A stretch of DNA of 36,723 nt from an uncultured Flavobacteriales bacterium (GCA_946478775.1 CAMLDR010000019.1:1-36723), one strand, 5' to 3'; counted from the first letter of the stretch, positions 18,201 through 27,772 are shown. Numbers and translations are program-made. The notes: generated by a model from the letters alone, not told the origin.

Positions 18201-20918
18201 CCGGGAGGACCAACCACATTCTGTTCGGGAGGTTCAGTCACTTTAACATCTTCCGCAGCTGCGACTTATTTGTGGTCTACCGGTGAAACCACCCAATCGA
18301 TTGTGGCTTCTGCAGCCGGATCATACACCGTAACTGTTGGAAACGGTTCGGGCTGTGTGGCAACATCTTCTGCAACAGCAGTAACAGTAAATGCTGCTCC
18401 AGGTGTTCCGCTCATTACACCGGGAGGTCCCACGACTTTCTGTACAGGAGGTTCTGTTACATTGACCTCTTCTGCAGCAGCAGGAAATACCTGGTCGACA
18501 GCAGAAACAACACAAGCAATTACTGTTTCTGCTTCAGGAACTTACACTGTAACGGTTTCAAACGGAACCTGCAGTTCAACGAGTGCAGGAACTATCGTAA
18601 CGGTAACAGCACCACCTGTGGCTCCAACCATTACACCGGGAGGACCAACCACTTTTTGTGCAGGGGGTTCTGTCACACTGACATCATCCGCACCAACGGG
18701 AAATACCTGGTCAACGGGTGAAACCACGAATTCAATCACTGTTTCAACAAGTGGTTCCTATACGGTAAGTGTCGGATCAGGAAGTTGCACTGCTACAAGT
18801 GCTCCGACGAATATAACGGTAAATCCTTTGCCGATAGCAGTTATTACACCCGGAGGCCCAACATCGTTTTGCGCGGGAGGTTCGGTTACTTTAACCGCTT
18901 CCCCGGGAGGAACTTATTTGTGGTCGAATGGTGAAACTACTCAATCCATTATAGCATCCATTTCCGGAAACTATACGGTAACAGTAACCACAAGCGGCTG
19001 CAGTGCAACGAGTGCACCAATTACAGTAACTGTGAGCACTATTCCGGCATCACCTTCCGTTACACCGAGCGGACCAACCACTTTCTGTTTGGGTGATTCG
19101 GTAACGCTTACTTCATCACCGGGAGGTACATATCTCTGGTCGAATGGTGAAACCACCCAAGCAATTACCGTGTTCAATTCCGGATCTTACACCGTGACAA
19201 TCACTACAAGCGGTTGTTCTGCTTCCAGTTCATCAACAGCGGTGATCGTGAATCCTACTCCGGCTACACCAACCATAACAGTTCTTGGTCCAGGCAATTT
19301 CTGTGCGGGCGATTCGGTACAGTTGATCTCCTCTTCTGCTTCGGGATATTTATGGTCAACCGGAGAAACCACCCAATCGATTTGGGTGGATGCAAGCGGA
19401 ATATTTACGGTTACGGTTTCGAATGGATTATGCAGTTCTCAGCCGTCTTCGGACGAAACACTCACCATGATTGATTGTAACGTGGATACGGATGGTGACG
19501 GACTGACTGATTTTGAAGAAGTAACAGATACGGGAACAGACCCGAATAATCCGGATACCGATGGTGACGGTTACGATGACGGTGCCGAAGTGAATTTTGG
19601 TTCAGATCCATTAAATCCATGCGATCCGAATCCTTCAAATCCTGTTTGTGACCAGGATGGCGACGGATTAACCAATGCAGAAGAAGGAACTGCGGGAACA
19701 AATCCAACGAACCCGGATACAGACGGAGACGGCGTATTGGACGGAGAAGAGGTGAATGGAGTGGACGATCCTTCTACTCCTTATGTGACCACCGGAACTT
19801 CCGATCCGCTGGATCCATGTGATCCGATCAATACCAATCCGGCTTGCGATACAGACGGCGATGGATTGAACAATGGCGATGAAGCTACAAATGGAACAGA
19901 TCCTACTAATCCGGATACGGATGGAGACGGATTTAACGACGGATATGAAGTAACCAACAGTACCGATCCTTTGGACCCATGTGATCCGAATACGATGAGC
20001 GTAGCTTGTGATGTTGACGGCGATGGCTTAACCAATGGGGAAGAAGCAACAGCCGGAACAAACCCGATGAATCCGGATACGGACGGAGACGGCGTATTGG
20101 ATGGAGAAGAAGTGAATGGAACGGACGATCCTGCTACTCCTTATGTTCCAACAGGAACATCCAATCCATTGGATCCATGTGACCCGCTTCCGACAAGTGT
20201 TGCCTGCGATGGTGACGGTGACGGAGTTTCAGATGATGACGAAGCCACAAATGGAACGAACCCGAATGACCCGGATACGGATGACGACGGAGTTTTGGAT
20301 GGTGAAGAAGTATACGGTACGGATAATCCTTCCACGCCTTATGTTCCAACAGGAACTTCCGATCCGCTTGATCCATGTGACCCGCTTCCGACAAGTATTG
20401 CCTGCGATGGCGACGGTGACGGAGTTTCAGATGATGATGAAGCCACAAACGGAACGAACCCGAATGATCCGGATACGGATGGCGACGGAGTATTGGACGG
20501 TGAAGAAGTGTATGGAACGGATAATCCTTCCACGCCTTATGTCCCAACAGGAACTTCTGATCCGCTTGATCCGTGTGATCCGCTTCCAAATTCAGCAGCA
20601 TGTGAATCAGGAGGAGGCACAGGAGGAGTTGATGGCGTGGATGTTCCGGAAGGATTCTCACCAAATGGTGATGGTTCGAATGAAACGCTCATCATTCCAA
20701 ACCTGGAAGAGTATCCCGACCATGTATTTAAAGTGTTTAATCGCTGGGGAGTGCAGGTTTACAAAGCCAGTCCTTATATGAATGATTGGGAAGGAACAAA
20801 CCAGGGGAAAATGGCCGTTGGAAAAGAAGCATTACCGGAAGGTACTTACTTCTACATCCTCGACTTAGGAATTGGACAAGACAAATTAGTTAAAGGTTAC
20901 ATCTATATAACAAGGTAA
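15237..20918 (+). CDS. Giant T9SS-secreted repeat adhesin with CHU_C sorting domain
   Basis: A 1893-residue secreted protein. Order: signal peptide (about 1-28; an alternative start at Met13, nt 15273, would leave a shorter one); an N-terminal region to about 215 of the kind often seen in such proteins; first thrombospondin-type-3-like Asp repeats ([19 protein letters not shown], about 215-235, and again about 430-560); three Ig-like repeats (about 655-900); one SprB-like repeat (about 905-980); six Ig-like repeats starting [IV]TPxGPTxFC (about 987-1410); six Asp-rich calcium-binding-type repeats (about 1414-1788). It closes with a gliding-motility-type C-terminal domain ([43 protein letters not shown]) matching the T9SS type-B signal. 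In known systems such proteins are exported by T9SS and held at the surface. The PorP/SprF gene follows after 2 nt and probably serves this substrate. Adhesion or gliding function is inference. Confidence 0.93.
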   Translation: MTIIYSNRARIIMSLLFSSIFIAASTAQCPGSNTGYVNAQVSLNNASGGTDPWNNPGNALTDNNSYATMSNAALLIGGTVRNSNFLVLRNLNLNIPINAQICGVQVEIRKASSDNTGSNWTRDLDIRLLKNNQITGTNHANTGVNWPTTETAFTYGNNADLWGTTLTGLDVSSNGFGVAVAIESRAAGLLLPTVISYIDAVRIRVYYYIPTTDSDNDGIPDIADIDWDGDGVANNAELLPCTATSTLPLTAQSDPTLYFPAISGVSANTITRNTAGAGVINFNISENFSAVTGLEIYTEQDVATAADHSIQVMRFSQPVSNLSFKLQDVDIAAGQFQDRITVNAYSFGQLYQLTASDYTIGSGNFNAYSGSNRFLGLIAMDNTELNGTITVTLPVLVDSVRFIYDNLDAALGNQGYGIGEIRFCSPLASSQDFDNDGKVDWKDQDSDNDGIMDLYEYQTSAGFIPPTGTDSDGDGLDNAYDVSTGGTLIVPVNTDGTDNPDYIDLDSDNDGFSDQLEGNDANHNCVADFNLLNIDTDNDGLDNAYDPNNGGTLAPIQDSDGNGIPDWRQNSVPTTANAGPDQSGCGTTYTLAANVPVIGLGYWTVASGAGNFSNSNTANSTVSALNAGTNTYTWTIYTDGCHASSDQISINQSSPIAIPVAMSNGPLCEGATLNLTTPLVSGATYFWTGPNSFASALQNPSIPSITSADAGTYNVTVSVSGCSSSAGSTSVIVNPAPAAPAVSSNSPVCQGFPINLTAPLVPGATYQWSGPGSFASALQNPTIASAALSNAGTYSLQITVGGCPSTLASTTDVIVNPTPTAATASSNSPVCQNSGINLSATTVPGATYSWTGPNSFSSTDQNPIIPNAQAMDAGSYSVTTIVNGCSSSANSTSVVINPGTTIALGTVSNPTTCASTDGSIQVTGSASGNLMWTGTSSGSMMGVTLPAIIPNLGSGSYTITLVLPSGCSSNALAQTLSGPAAPATPLITPGGPTTFCSGGSVTLTSSAAATYLWSTGETTQSIVASAAGSYTVTVGNGSGCVATSSATAVTVNAAPGVPLITPGGPTTFCTGGSVTLTSSAAAGNTWSTAETTQAITVSASGTYTVTVSNGTCSSTSAGTIVTVTAPPVAPTITPGGPTTFCAGGSVTLTSSAPTGNTWSTGETTNSITVSTSGSYTVSVGSGSCTATSAPTNITVNPLPIAVITPGGPTSFCAGGSVTLTASPGGTYLWSNGETTQSIIASISGNYTVTVTTSGCSATSAPITVTVSTIPASPSVTPSGPTTFCLGDSVTLTSSPGGTYLWSNGETTQAITVFNSGSYTVTITTSGCSASSSSTAVIVNPTPATPTITVLGPGNFCAGDSVQLISSSASGYLWSTGETTQSIWVDASGIFTVTVSNGLCSSQPSSDETLTMIDCNVDTDGDGLTDFEEVTDTGTDPNNPDTDGDGYDDGAEVNFGSDPLNPCDPNPSNPVCDQDGDGLTNAEEGTAGTNPTNPDTDGDGVLDGEEVNGVDDPSTPYVTTGTSDPLDPCDPINTNPACDTDGDGLNNGDEATNGTDPTNPDTDGDGFNDGYEVTNSTDPLDPCDPNTMSVACDVDGDGLTNGEEATAGTNPMNPDTDGDGVLDGEEVNGTDDPATPYVPTGTSNPLDPCDPLPTSVACDGDGDGVSDDDEATNGTNPNDPDTDDDGVLDGEEVYGTDNPSTPYVPTGTSDPLDPCDPLPTSIACDGDGDGVSDDDEATNGTNPNDPDTDGDGVLDGEEVYGTDNPSTPYVPTGTSDPLDPCDPLPNSAACESGGGTGGVDGVDVPEGFSPNGDGSNETLIIPNLEEYPDHVFKVFNRWGVQVYKASPYMNDWEGTNQGKMAVGKEALPEGTYFYILDLGIGQDKLVKGYIYITR
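17190..17935 (+). repeat. Three Ig-like repeats (type A) in the adhesin
   Basis: Three consecutive units of about 80 residues, each with the pattern (S/G)xxPxC...G[AS]TYxW[TS]GPxSF...QNPxI...AG[TS]Y, ending in a Cys-containing strand (GCSSS or GCPS). The two Cys per unit could form an intradomain disulfide. Copies are clearly related but diverged in sequence. Confidence 0.85.
18195..19475 (+). repeat. Six Ig-like repeats (type B) in the adhesin
   Basis: Six units of about 70-72 residues. Units 1-4 begin ITPGGPT(T/S)FC, unit 5 [10 protein letters not shown], and unit 6 diverges to [10 protein letters not shown]. Each contains a W-S-T/N-G/A-ETT core (for example [11 protein letters not shown]) and a closing YTVTV...C strand. 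The DNA of neighbouring units is similar, which suggests growth by tandem duplication. Confidence 0.88.
19476..20600 (+). repeat. Six Asp-rich calcium-binding-type repeats in the adhesin
   Basis: Six units, each starting C(D/N)xDGDG (the first is CNVDTDGDG), continuing [19 protein letters not shown] and ending DPLDPCDP. Units 1 and 3 are short; units 2, 4, 5 and 6 carry an extra [17 protein letters not shown] segment. Units 4 (20007-20204), 5 (20205-20402) and 6 (20403-20600) are each exactly 198 bp, and 5 and 6 are almost identical in DNA. The Asp spacing matches thrombospondin type 3 repeats, which bind Ca2+. Confidence 0.9.
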
Positions 20919-20920
20919 TC

Positions 20921-21853
20921 ATGAGAAATGGATTGATAATAGTTGCATTGGCTGTTTTAGGACTAAATCAGCTACATGCACAACAGCAGGCAGCGTACAC
21001 GCATTACATGTATAATACGCTCGTAATAAACCCGGCTTATGCCGGCAGCAGGGATGCACTGACATTTACCGCATTGGGAAGGTTCCAATGGGTTGGATTT
21101 AAAGGTGCACCGACTACGCAAACGTTTACGGCTCATACACCGATCGCCAAAAAGAACATTGGACTCGGATTGAGTTTGGTGAACGATAAGATCGGACCAA
21201 CCAATAACACGGCAGTGAACGTAGATTTCGCCTATCGTCTGAAGGTTTCGGAAAAAGCACGTTTGTGCTTCGGGATTAACGGCGGATTCAACAGCTTTTC
21301 GGCGGAAGTCAACAACCTGACATTGGCTGATCCGACAGATGCGGCGTTTTTGGTAAACAGGAGAGGAAAAATGCTGCCGGCTTTGGGAGCAGGGATTTAT
21401 TTCCAAATGCCCAATTTTTATGTAGGGGCTTCCGTTCCATCTATCCTGGAAAACAACCTGTTTGCAACTGGGAATAGCAATTCAATGGACATTTCCAAAG
21501 AAAGACGGCATTATTACTTTATTGCCGGTGCAGTGTTTACCATTTCTCCTTCCGTGAAATTCAAACCTACATTATTGGGTAAACTGGTACAAAATGCTCC
21601 TTTCCAGCTGGATCTTACCGGAACGTTCATGCTAAGAGAACTCATCGATCTTGGAATCATGTACCGAACCGGAGACGGCGTGGGTGCTTTGGTCGGAGTG
21701 CATATTTCCAAACAGCTGCTTTTCGGGTACTCTTACGATTGGTCGGCGGGAGTCCGGACCGGAAAATCTAACGGAGGAAGTCATGAGATTATGTTACGTT
21801 ATGATCTGCTCTTTAACAACGATGGTAAAATTAAATCACCGAGATACTTCTAA
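20921..21853 (+). CDS. PorP/SprF family T9SS outer-membrane protein
   Basis: A 310-residue protein with a signal peptide ending HAQ (about residue 21), followed by the family hallmark QQAAYTHYMYNTLVINPAYAGS. It then has barrel strands throughout (GLGLSLVNDKIGP, LCFGINGGFNSF, LFGYSYDWSAGV, GGSHEIMLRYDL). SprF of Flavobacterium is needed for secretion of the SprB adhesin encoded next to it. Type-B CHU_C substrates are typically paired with such a PorP/SprF partner and anchored through it. The gene starts 2 nt after the adhesin stop and ends 1 nt before the OmpA-like gene, so all three form one operon. Confidence 0.93.
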   Translation: MRNGLIIVALAVLGLNQLHAQQQAAYTHYMYNTLVINPAYAGSRDALTFTALGRFQWVGFKGAPTTQTFTAHTPIAKKNIGLGLSLVNDKIGPTNNTAVNVDFAYRLKVSEKARLCFGINGGFNSFSAEVNNLTLADPTDAAFLVNRRGKMLPALGAGIYFQMPNFYVGASVPSILENNLFATGNSNSMDISKERRHYYFIAGAVFTISPSVKFKPTLLGKLVQNAPFQLDLTGTFMLRELIDLGIMYRTGDGVGALVGVHISKQLLFGYSYDWSAGVRTGKSNGGSHEIMLRYDLLFNNDGKIKSPRYF

Positions 21854-21854
21854 T

Positions 21855-24059
21855 ATGAAAAGAACAATACTATTTGCTGTTTCATGCCTGCTTGTAAGTT
21901 GGGTAGCAGCACAGGAAAAAAATGAAATCATCGGGACCAGTCAACTGAATGAATACGATTATTATGCGTCTATCAGTTCGCTTGAGAAAGTAAAGGACAA
22001 AGACGCCGGCGTGCTTCGGAAATTGGCAGAGGGTTACGATATGATCGGGAATTATCCGAATGCAGCAGCCTGTTATGCAACGCTTTGCAAGCGTGCAGAC
22101 CGCATTCCCCATGATCACCTGGAATATGCGCGCATCCTGATGAAGAACCAGAAATATGCGGAAGCAGAAATACAATTGAAAATTTATTCTCAATTGAACC
22201 CGAAAGACAGTGAAATGGACCGGTTCGAATTACTAAACGAATCATTGGAAAAGTATACGGCTCAGTCGGTTACCATCAAAGTCCAAAATGCTCCGTTCAA
22301 TACAGAACAAGAGGATTTTGGACCGGTAATCTACAACGGGAAACTGATCTTTACATCTTCCAGAAGAAAAAGCGAAGCTGTAAACCGCACCTGGATGGGA
22401 AACCGCTTGTCATACCTGGATTTGTATTTGGCAGATATCAATCCGTCGAATAACGAGGTGACCAATATTCAGCCGATCCCGAGCAAAAAGGTCAATAAGA
22501 AATACCACGAAGGCCCGGTGGCATTTTCCCCGGATGGAAAACAGGCGTATATCACCCGGAATAATTACGGGGAGAAAGCTATTGACGGAACGCGTCATTT
22601 CTCTTTGTATGTTTCTAACCTGGTTGGAGAAACCTGGTCTGAGCCCGAGCCGGTCATCTTTAACAGCAACGATTACAGTGTGGGGCATGCCACATTTTCT
22701 CCGGATGGAAAGACCTTGTTTTTTGCTTCCGATATGCCCGGAGGAAAAGGCGGTGTAGATATCTATCGCTCGCGCTGGCAGGATGGAAACTGGTCGGTTC
22801 CGGAAAATATGGCTTCCATCAATACCAGCAGCGACGAGATGTTTCCCTTCCTGCATGAATCCGGAGTTTTCTTTTTCTGCTCGGAAGGGTATCCTGGGTA
22901 CGGTGGATTGGATGTGTTCATCGGACAGTATAAGGATGACGATTTTAAACAACTCCGGAATGTGGGAGCACCTTTTAATTCTTCCGGGGATGATTTTTCG
23001 GTTTGGATGAATAAAGACGGGCTTACAGGAATGCTTTCATCTAACAGGACAGGAGGAAAAGGAAATGATGATCTGTATACTTTTTCGATGGAAAAACCCT
23101 TTGCTTTTGCGCGCAACATTCATGTCTTAGCCAAAGATGAGAAAGGGAACAAACTACCGGGTGTGCTGGTCAAAGTGAAAGATGCGTCCGGAAAAGAACT
23201 GGCAACGCTCACTACGGATGCGAATGCAGAAGCAATTTACGAAAGTTCGGAAACCGGGGTTTTCAATTTCGACGGGACGAAAAAAGATTATTTCGAATCA
23301 AGCGGAAAAGTACAGCTTACAGATGACTCACCGGAAAATCTAAATGCAGAACTGGTTTTGGAGAAAGATCCCGGATTCATGCTTTTGGTGCAGGTACTAG
23401 ACAAGAAATCGAGTACGGTCCTGGATAGTGTGAAAGTGACCCTGGTCAACAACATGACCGGTAAAGAAGAAGGCGTTTTCTATACGAACAAGGATGGTCA
23501 GATCAAACGACCGATCTACGACAAGAAGTTAAACGACCGCGTTTCCTACAACATTCGCCTGGAGAAAAAAGGCTACTTGCCGAAAGGAACGACTTACAAT
23601 AAAGAGTTGACTGTTCCGGGAACATATGATGTATCGAAAGACCTTTCCCTGAAGCTGGAAAAAATGGAAGTTGGAACCGATTTAGCTAAAGCAATCGATT
23701 TGAAACCGATCTATTTTGATTTGGCAAAATTCAATATCCGTTCGGATGCGGCACTGGAACTGGACAAGATCGTTGCGGTGATGAATGAATTCCCGACCAT
23801 GGTTGTGGAGCTTGGTTCCCATTCGGATTGCCGGGGAACAGCTTTGAAGAACCTGGAGTTGTCTCAGAAAAGAGCAGATGCTTCGGCTGAATACATCAAA
23901 TCGCGCATCAAAGATCCGTGGAGAATTTCCGGAAAAGGATACGGAGAATCAAAAATACTGAACGGTTGTACCTGTGAAGGTCCGAAAAAACAGCCGAAAT
24001 ATACGGAAGCACAGCATTCAGTAAACCGCAGAACAGAGTTTTTAGTAGTAAAGATTTAG
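21855..24059 (+). CDS. OmpA-family protein with TPR and PD40/WD40-like repeats
   Basis: A 734-residue protein of the kind usually found with PorP/SprF and T9SS adhesins. Order: signal peptide (MKRTILFAVSCLLVSWVAAQ), a TPR-like helical part (about 45-130), PD40/WD40-like beta-propeller blades (FSPDGKQAYITR, FSPDGKTLFFASDMPGGKGG, SNRTGGKGNDDLYTF; about 150-420), carboxypeptidase-regulatory-like beta domains (about 425-610), and an OmpA peptidoglycan-binding domain (from IYFDLAKFNIRSDA, through HSDCRGTALKNLELSQKRAD, to VNRRTEFLV). The OmpA domain would tie an envelope complex to peptidoglycan. The start at 21855 is chosen for the signal peptide and the 1-nt gap to the previous stop; longer in-frame readings would overlap the PorP gene. 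It may be a PorE-like component or an accessory to the adhesin. Confidence 0.92.
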   Translation: MKRTILFAVSCLLVSWVAAQEKNEIIGTSQLNEYDYYASISSLEKVKDKDAGVLRKLAEGYDMIGNYPNAAACYATLCKRADRIPHDHLEYARILMKNQKYAEAEIQLKIYSQLNPKDSEMDRFELLNESLEKYTAQSVTIKVQNAPFNTEQEDFGPVIYNGKLIFTSSRRKSEAVNRTWMGNRLSYLDLYLADINPSNNEVTNIQPIPSKKVNKKYHEGPVAFSPDGKQAYITRNNYGEKAIDGTRHFSLYVSNLVGETWSEPEPVIFNSNDYSVGHATFSPDGKTLFFASDMPGGKGGVDIYRSRWQDGNWSVPENMASINTSSDEMFPFLHESGVFFFCSEGYPGYGGLDVFIGQYKDDDFKQLRNVGAPFNSSGDDFSVWMNKDGLTGMLSSNRTGGKGNDDLYTFSMEKPFAFARNIHVLAKDEKGNKLPGVLVKVKDASGKELATLTTDANAEAIYESSETGVFNFDGTKKDYFESSGKVQLTDDSPENLNAELVLEKDPGFMLLVQVLDKKSSTVLDSVKVTLVNNMTGKEEGVFYTNKDGQIKRPIYDKKLNDRVSYNIRLEKKGYLPKGTTYNKELTVPGTYDVSKDLSLKLEKMEVGTDLAKAIDLKPIYFDLAKFNIRSDAALELDKIVAVMNEFPTMVVELGSHSDCRGTALKNLELSQKRADASAEYIKSRIKDPWRISGKGYGESKILNGCTCEGPKKQPKYTEAQHSVNRRTEFLVVKI

Positions 24060-24096
24060 TAGTGGGAAAATTAACAAGCGAATATCTTTCATGAAA

Positions 24097-24128
24097 GAGG
24101 CCCTTCGAATAATGTTCGAGGGGCTTTT
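24097..24128 (+). terminator. Terminator of the T9SS operon
   Basis: Inverted repeat GCCCTTCGAA (24100-24109) and TTCGAGGGGC (24115-24124), a 10-bp stem with one G-T pair and a five-base loop, then TTTT. It lies about 40 nt after the OmpA-like stop codon. Confidence 0.78.
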
Positions 24129-24646
24129 GCTTTATTGCCCTATTTACCTCGAATAACTGATAAAATTACGATCAAATGAACAGATTCAGATGTGCTTAGC
24201 TTCTGGATGAGGTGCTTTGAACCTATTTATCAGCAGTAATGAAGCATCGGTAATACTTTCAACAGAGAATATTTTGTGAATTTTACAACTATAAATTATT
24301 TATTTGTGAATTTTTAGTTGATCAAGTGTAATTGATATATCAATTTAAATGAATTAATAACCAATGAATTAGCTAGTTTAAAACTGGTTTAATAGTTTCA
24401 TAAACCGTTTTAGTTGAAACTTTTTATCAAGAGGCAGTTAAACATACCCTTGCGAGGGTATATTTAATATACTATATTTCGTTCCAGATACTTCAAAATG
24501 GATAATGAATGCAGGTGATTTGATTCCCCAAATGGGTGCTGATCAATGATAAAGATAATGAGTAACAAGCTAGTTTACATTGTGAAACAGATCTTACTCA
24601 AAAGAAGCTCTTACGCAAGAGTTAGTTAGGTTAAGTTGTAGTAGAA
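24129..24646. other. Gene-free AT-rich gap before uvrA terminator
   Basis: About 520 bases with no ORF I can support. It holds a perfect 16-bp palindrome AATTGATATATCAATT (24330-24345), a hairpin ATACCCT-TGCG-AGGGTAT (24444-24461), and an AAACTGGTTT/AAACCGTTTT near-inverted repeat (about 24380-24412). A reading such as PDTSKWIMNAGDLIPQMG near 24485-24540 is short, ends in two stops and has no start. It may be a relic. Confidence 0.5.
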
Positions 24647-24680
24647 AGCCCTCGGATATCCTCCGGGGGCTTATTTTTTG
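24647..24680. terminator. Hairpin terminator downstream of uvrA
   Basis: AGCCCTCGGA (24647-24656) pairs with TCCGGGGGCT (24662-24671) over 10 bp with one G-T pair. On the plus strand TTATTTTTTG follows; on the minus strand TTTC follows. It sits about 45 nt past the uvrA stop, so it probably ends uvrA transcription. The longer T run would also stop plus-strand transcripts. Confidence 0.72.
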
Positions 24681-24714
24681 GATACATACTTAGACTCGGA
24701 TTTCCCCTTTGTTT

Positions 24715-27561
24715 TTATTTTTTCAATTTTTTCCTCAATTTCTCCATATGCTCGATTTCCATTTTCAGGTAGTTGGCTGTATGGGAAACGTCGGTATATT
24801 TTTTAATGATTTCCTCAGGAGTTCCGGTGCAGACAATGTTTCCGCCTCCTCGTCCGCCTTCCGGACCCACGTCAATGATGTGATCTGCCACTTTTACAAT
24901 GTCCAGATTGTGTTCAATGACCAAAACCGTGTTTCCGTCTTCAACTAATCGTTGCAATACTTCAATCAGCATGCGGATGTCTTCAAAATGCAATCCGGTA
25001 CTTGGTTCATCCAGGATGTAGATCGTATTTCCGGTTCCGCGTTTGGTTAATTCACCGGCCAGTTTAATGCGCTGAGCTTCCCCGCCGCTTACTGTGGTGG
25101 AAGGCTGACCTAATTTAATATATCCCAATCCAACTGAATTCAGGGTTTCCAGAACGCGGTGAATTTTCGGGATACTTTCAAAGAAAACGACCGCATCTTC
25201 GATGGTCATTTCCAATACGTCGTTGATGGATTTTCCTTTGAAACGCACTTCCAGTGTTTCGCGGTTGTAGCGTTTTCCGTTACAGGTTTCACATTCCACA
25301 TAGACATCCGGCAGGAAATTCATTTCAATGACTTTCAAACCACCACCACCACAGGTATCACATCGGCCGCCGGCTACATTGAAGGAGAATCTCCCGGCTT
25401 TGTATCCACGAATTTGCGCTTCGGGAAGGGCTGCAAACAAGGAACGGATTTCCGTAAATACATTGGTGTAAGTAGCAGGATTACTGCGAGGAGTTCTGCC
25501 TATCGGGCTTTGATCTATTTCGATTACTTTATCCAGATGCTCCAGGCCTTCAATTTTCTTGTAAGGCATGGGTTTCTTTACACCGTTGTAAATATGCGCG
25601 TTCAGAATCGGGTAGAGTGTATGATTGATCAGGGTCGATTTCCCGCTTCCTGAAACACCGGTTACACAAGTCAAAGTTCCAAGCGGAATGGTTAAGTCTA
25701 CATGCTGAAGGTTGTTTCCGGACGCGCCTTTTAAGACCAGTTTTTTCCCGTTTCCTTTGCGGCGTTTTTTCGGAATTTCGATTTCCAATTCACCTCTCAG
25801 GTATTTGGTGGTAATTGAATCCGTTGAAATGAGCTGATCGAAAGGTGCTGCATTGACAATTTCTCCTCCGTGAACACCTGCGCCAGGTCCGATATCCACC
25901 ACAAAATCTGCAGCTTCCATCATTTCGCGGTCGTGTTCCACCACAATCACCGAGTTTCCTCCGTCCCGTAATCGTTTCAGTGAATTGATCAGTCGGGTGT
26001 TGTCTCTTTGGTGCAAACCGATACTCGGTTCGTCCAGGATGTAAAGGACATTCATCAATTCGGACCCGATCTGTGTTGCCAGGCGAATGCGTTGTGCTTC
26101 TCCGCCCGATAAACTTCTTGCAGAACGGTGCAGGGTCAAATATTCCAGACCAACTTCCAGGATGAACCGCACGCGTGCACGGATTTCTTTCAGGATCTCC
26201 GTTCCGATAACCTGTTGTTCATTGGTTAATGAATCTTCAATATGCTCTAGCCAAAGGGCCAGTTCCTGTAGATCCAGCGTGGCAACTTCGCCTAATGTTT
26301 TTTCATTTACCCTGAAATGAAGTGCTTCTTTTTTCAAACGTGCTCCGTGACATTCCGGGCAGGTGATCTTATTCATGAAGCTTTGTGCCCAGCGCTGAAT
26401 TCCGGCGGTACTTTCTTCCGCATGGCGCGCCATAAAATTCCCGAGTCCTTCAAACTGGATCGTTGTTTCCTTTCCGCTTTGTTCCAATCCTTCATTTCCG
26501 TTCAGGATCACATGAACCAAATCATCCGGAAGGTCTTCAATCGGTGTGTTAATGGTATAACCCTCCTGCTGCAGGAACGATTCAATGCGGTCGAAGAACC
26601 AATTGCGTTTGTATTCTCCTATCGGTGCTAATCCGCCTTTTTTGATACTCAATTTTGGGTTCGGGATCACTTTTTCCTTGTCAATCTCCGAAATTTCTCC
26701 TAATCCGACACAAGTAGGACATGCTCCGTAAGGGGAGTTGAAAGAGAATAAATTCGGTTCCGGCTCCGGGTAAGAAATACCGGTTGTAGGGCACATGAGC
26801 AAGCGTGAAAAGTGCCGCACCTTATTGCTTTCAAAATCCTGGATCATCATGCTTTTACCACCGTGTTTCATAGCAGTGGTGATGGCATCGTACAGGCGTT
26901 TGCGGTCGTTTGCTTTAACCTGGATCCGGTCCACCACGATCTCAATATCATGGATTTTGTAGCGGTCCAAACGCATTCCTTTCGTAATTTCCTGGATTTC
27001 CCCGTCAATACGGACTTTGGAATAGCCCATTTTCCCGATTTGTTCGAACAATTCCCGGTAATGGCCTTTTCGTCCTTTGATCTTGGGAGCGAGGATCAAT
27101 ACTTTCTTTTCATCAAATTGCTCAATGATCAAATCCGTGATCTGCTCATCCGAATATTTGACCATCTGTTCTCCCGTTTCGTAGGAGTATGCGGTCCCGA
27201 TCCGCGCATAAAGCAGGCGCATAAAATCGTAGATCTCGGTAATGGTTCCCACAGTAGATCGCGGGCTTCTTGAAACCGTTTTTTGTTCGATGGAGATTAC
27301 CGGACTCAGACCGTTGATCTTATCCACATCCGGGCGTTCCATTCCTCCCAAAAACTGCCGGGCATAAGATGAAAATGTTTCGATGTACCTGCGCTGGCCT
27401 TCGGCAAAGATCGTATCAAATGCAAGGGAAGATTTTCCGCTTCCGCTCAGACCTGTAAAAACAACGAGTTTATCTCTGGGAATCTCTAAATGAATATCCT
27501 TTAAATTGTGTTCTCTAGCTCCGTAAACTTCAATTTTTTTTGTTTGTTCGTCAAGACTCAT
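24715..27561 (-). CDS. uvrA: UvrA, excinuclease ABC subunit A
   Basis: A 948-residue DNA-damage sensor ATPase of nucleotide excision repair that works with UvrB and UvrC. Visible parts: Walker A GLSGSGKSSLAFDT near the N-terminus and GVSGSGKSTLINHTL in the second half; signatures SLSGGEAQRIRLATQIGS and TVSGGEAQRIKLAGEL; Walker B-type YILDEPSIGLH and YILDEPSTGLH; and an intact C-terminal zinc site (CDTCGGGG...CETCNG). The first zinc module has CPTTG where many UvrA proteins have CPxCG, so one Cys ligand is missing. From memory this is common in Bacteroidota. The length matches the family (about 940). It is a stand-alone minus-strand gene with hairpin terminator; I see no LexA-type box. Confidence 0.97.
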   Translation of the reverse strand: MSLDEQTKKIEVYGAREHNLKDIHLEIPRDKLVVFTGLSGSGKSSLAFDTIFAEGQRRYIETFSSYARQFLGGMERPDVDKINGLSPVISIEQKTVSRSPRSTVGTITEIYDFMRLLYARIGTAYSYETGEQMVKYSDEQITDLIIEQFDEKKVLILAPKIKGRKGHYRELFEQIGKMGYSKVRIDGEIQEITKGMRLDRYKIHDIEIVVDRIQVKANDRKRLYDAITTAMKHGGKSMMIQDFESNKVRHFSRLLMCPTTGISYPEPEPNLFSFNSPYGACPTCVGLGEISEIDKEKVIPNPKLSIKKGGLAPIGEYKRNWFFDRIESFLQQEGYTINTPIEDLPDDLVHVILNGNEGLEQSGKETTIQFEGLGNFMARHAEESTAGIQRWAQSFMNKITCPECHGARLKKEALHFRVNEKTLGEVATLDLQELALWLEHIEDSLTNEQQVIGTEILKEIRARVRFILEVGLEYLTLHRSARSLSGGEAQRIRLATQIGSELMNVLYILDEPSIGLHQRDNTRLINSLKRLRDGGNSVIVVEHDREMMEAADFVVDIGPGAGVHGGEIVNAAPFDQLISTDSITTKYLRGELEIEIPKKRRKGNGKKLVLKGASGNNLQHVDLTIPLGTLTCVTGVSGSGKSTLINHTLYPILNAHIYNGVKKPMPYKKIEGLEHLDKVIEIDQSPIGRTPRSNPATYTNVFTEIRSLFAALPEAQIRGYKAGRFSFNVAGGRCDTCGGGGLKVIEMNFLPDVYVECETCNGKRYNRETLEVRFKGKSINDVLEMTIEDAVVFFESIPKIHRVLETLNSVGLGYIKLGQPSTTVSGGEAQRIKLAGELTKRGTGNTIYILDEPSTGLHFEDIRMLIEVLQRLVEDGNTVLVIEHNLDIVKVADHIIDVGPEGGRGGGNIVCTGTPEEIIKKYTDVSHTANYLKMEIEHMEKLRKKLKK

Positions 27562-27772
27562 GTCAGAATGTGTGTGATCTTAAAAATAAATTCATTTAAT
27601 AGTTCAAATGTTCAAACAGACTATTTTAAACAATTTTTCCGTTTTCAATTCAATTGGAACTCTTGAACCTTCGAAGCTCACAACGCTTATGCTGACCTTG
27701 CTCCACCGAAGTGGTTGCGCGAAGGTGAAGAGCTTCAGCGAAGGCACAGAGCGAAGAAGATTTGAACAGTTA
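27562..27772. repeat. Intergenic GTTCAA/TTGAAC and CGAAG-rich repeats
   Basis: This 211-base gap between uvrA and the lytic transglycosylase gene has GTTCAA (27602-27607) facing TTGAAC (27663-27668 and 27762-27767). Between them are five CGAAG copies in about 80 bases and a CCAC-CGAA-GTGG hairpin (27703-27714; a UUCG tetraloop on the minus strand). There is no supported ORF. The GTTCAA/TTGAAC pairs recur at 34846-34909. Confidence 0.4.

Noticed and set aside
18195..20600. Regular DNA repeats that might suggest a CRISPR or satellite array
   Set aside because: Repeats are 160-220 bp, in frame, and encode Ig-like and calcium-binding-type domains; there are no short palindromic repeats with unique spacers.
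20116..20781. 221-aa plus-strand ORF and a 176-aa antisense ORF in the same stretch
   Set aside because: Produced by the repetitive Asp-codon-rich DNA of the adhesin; low-complexity Met/Arg or His/Leu-rich translations are typical shadows.
22410..22952. 180-aa minus-strand ORF
   Set aside because: Antisense to the PD40 blades of the OmpA-like gene; no motif, no start context.
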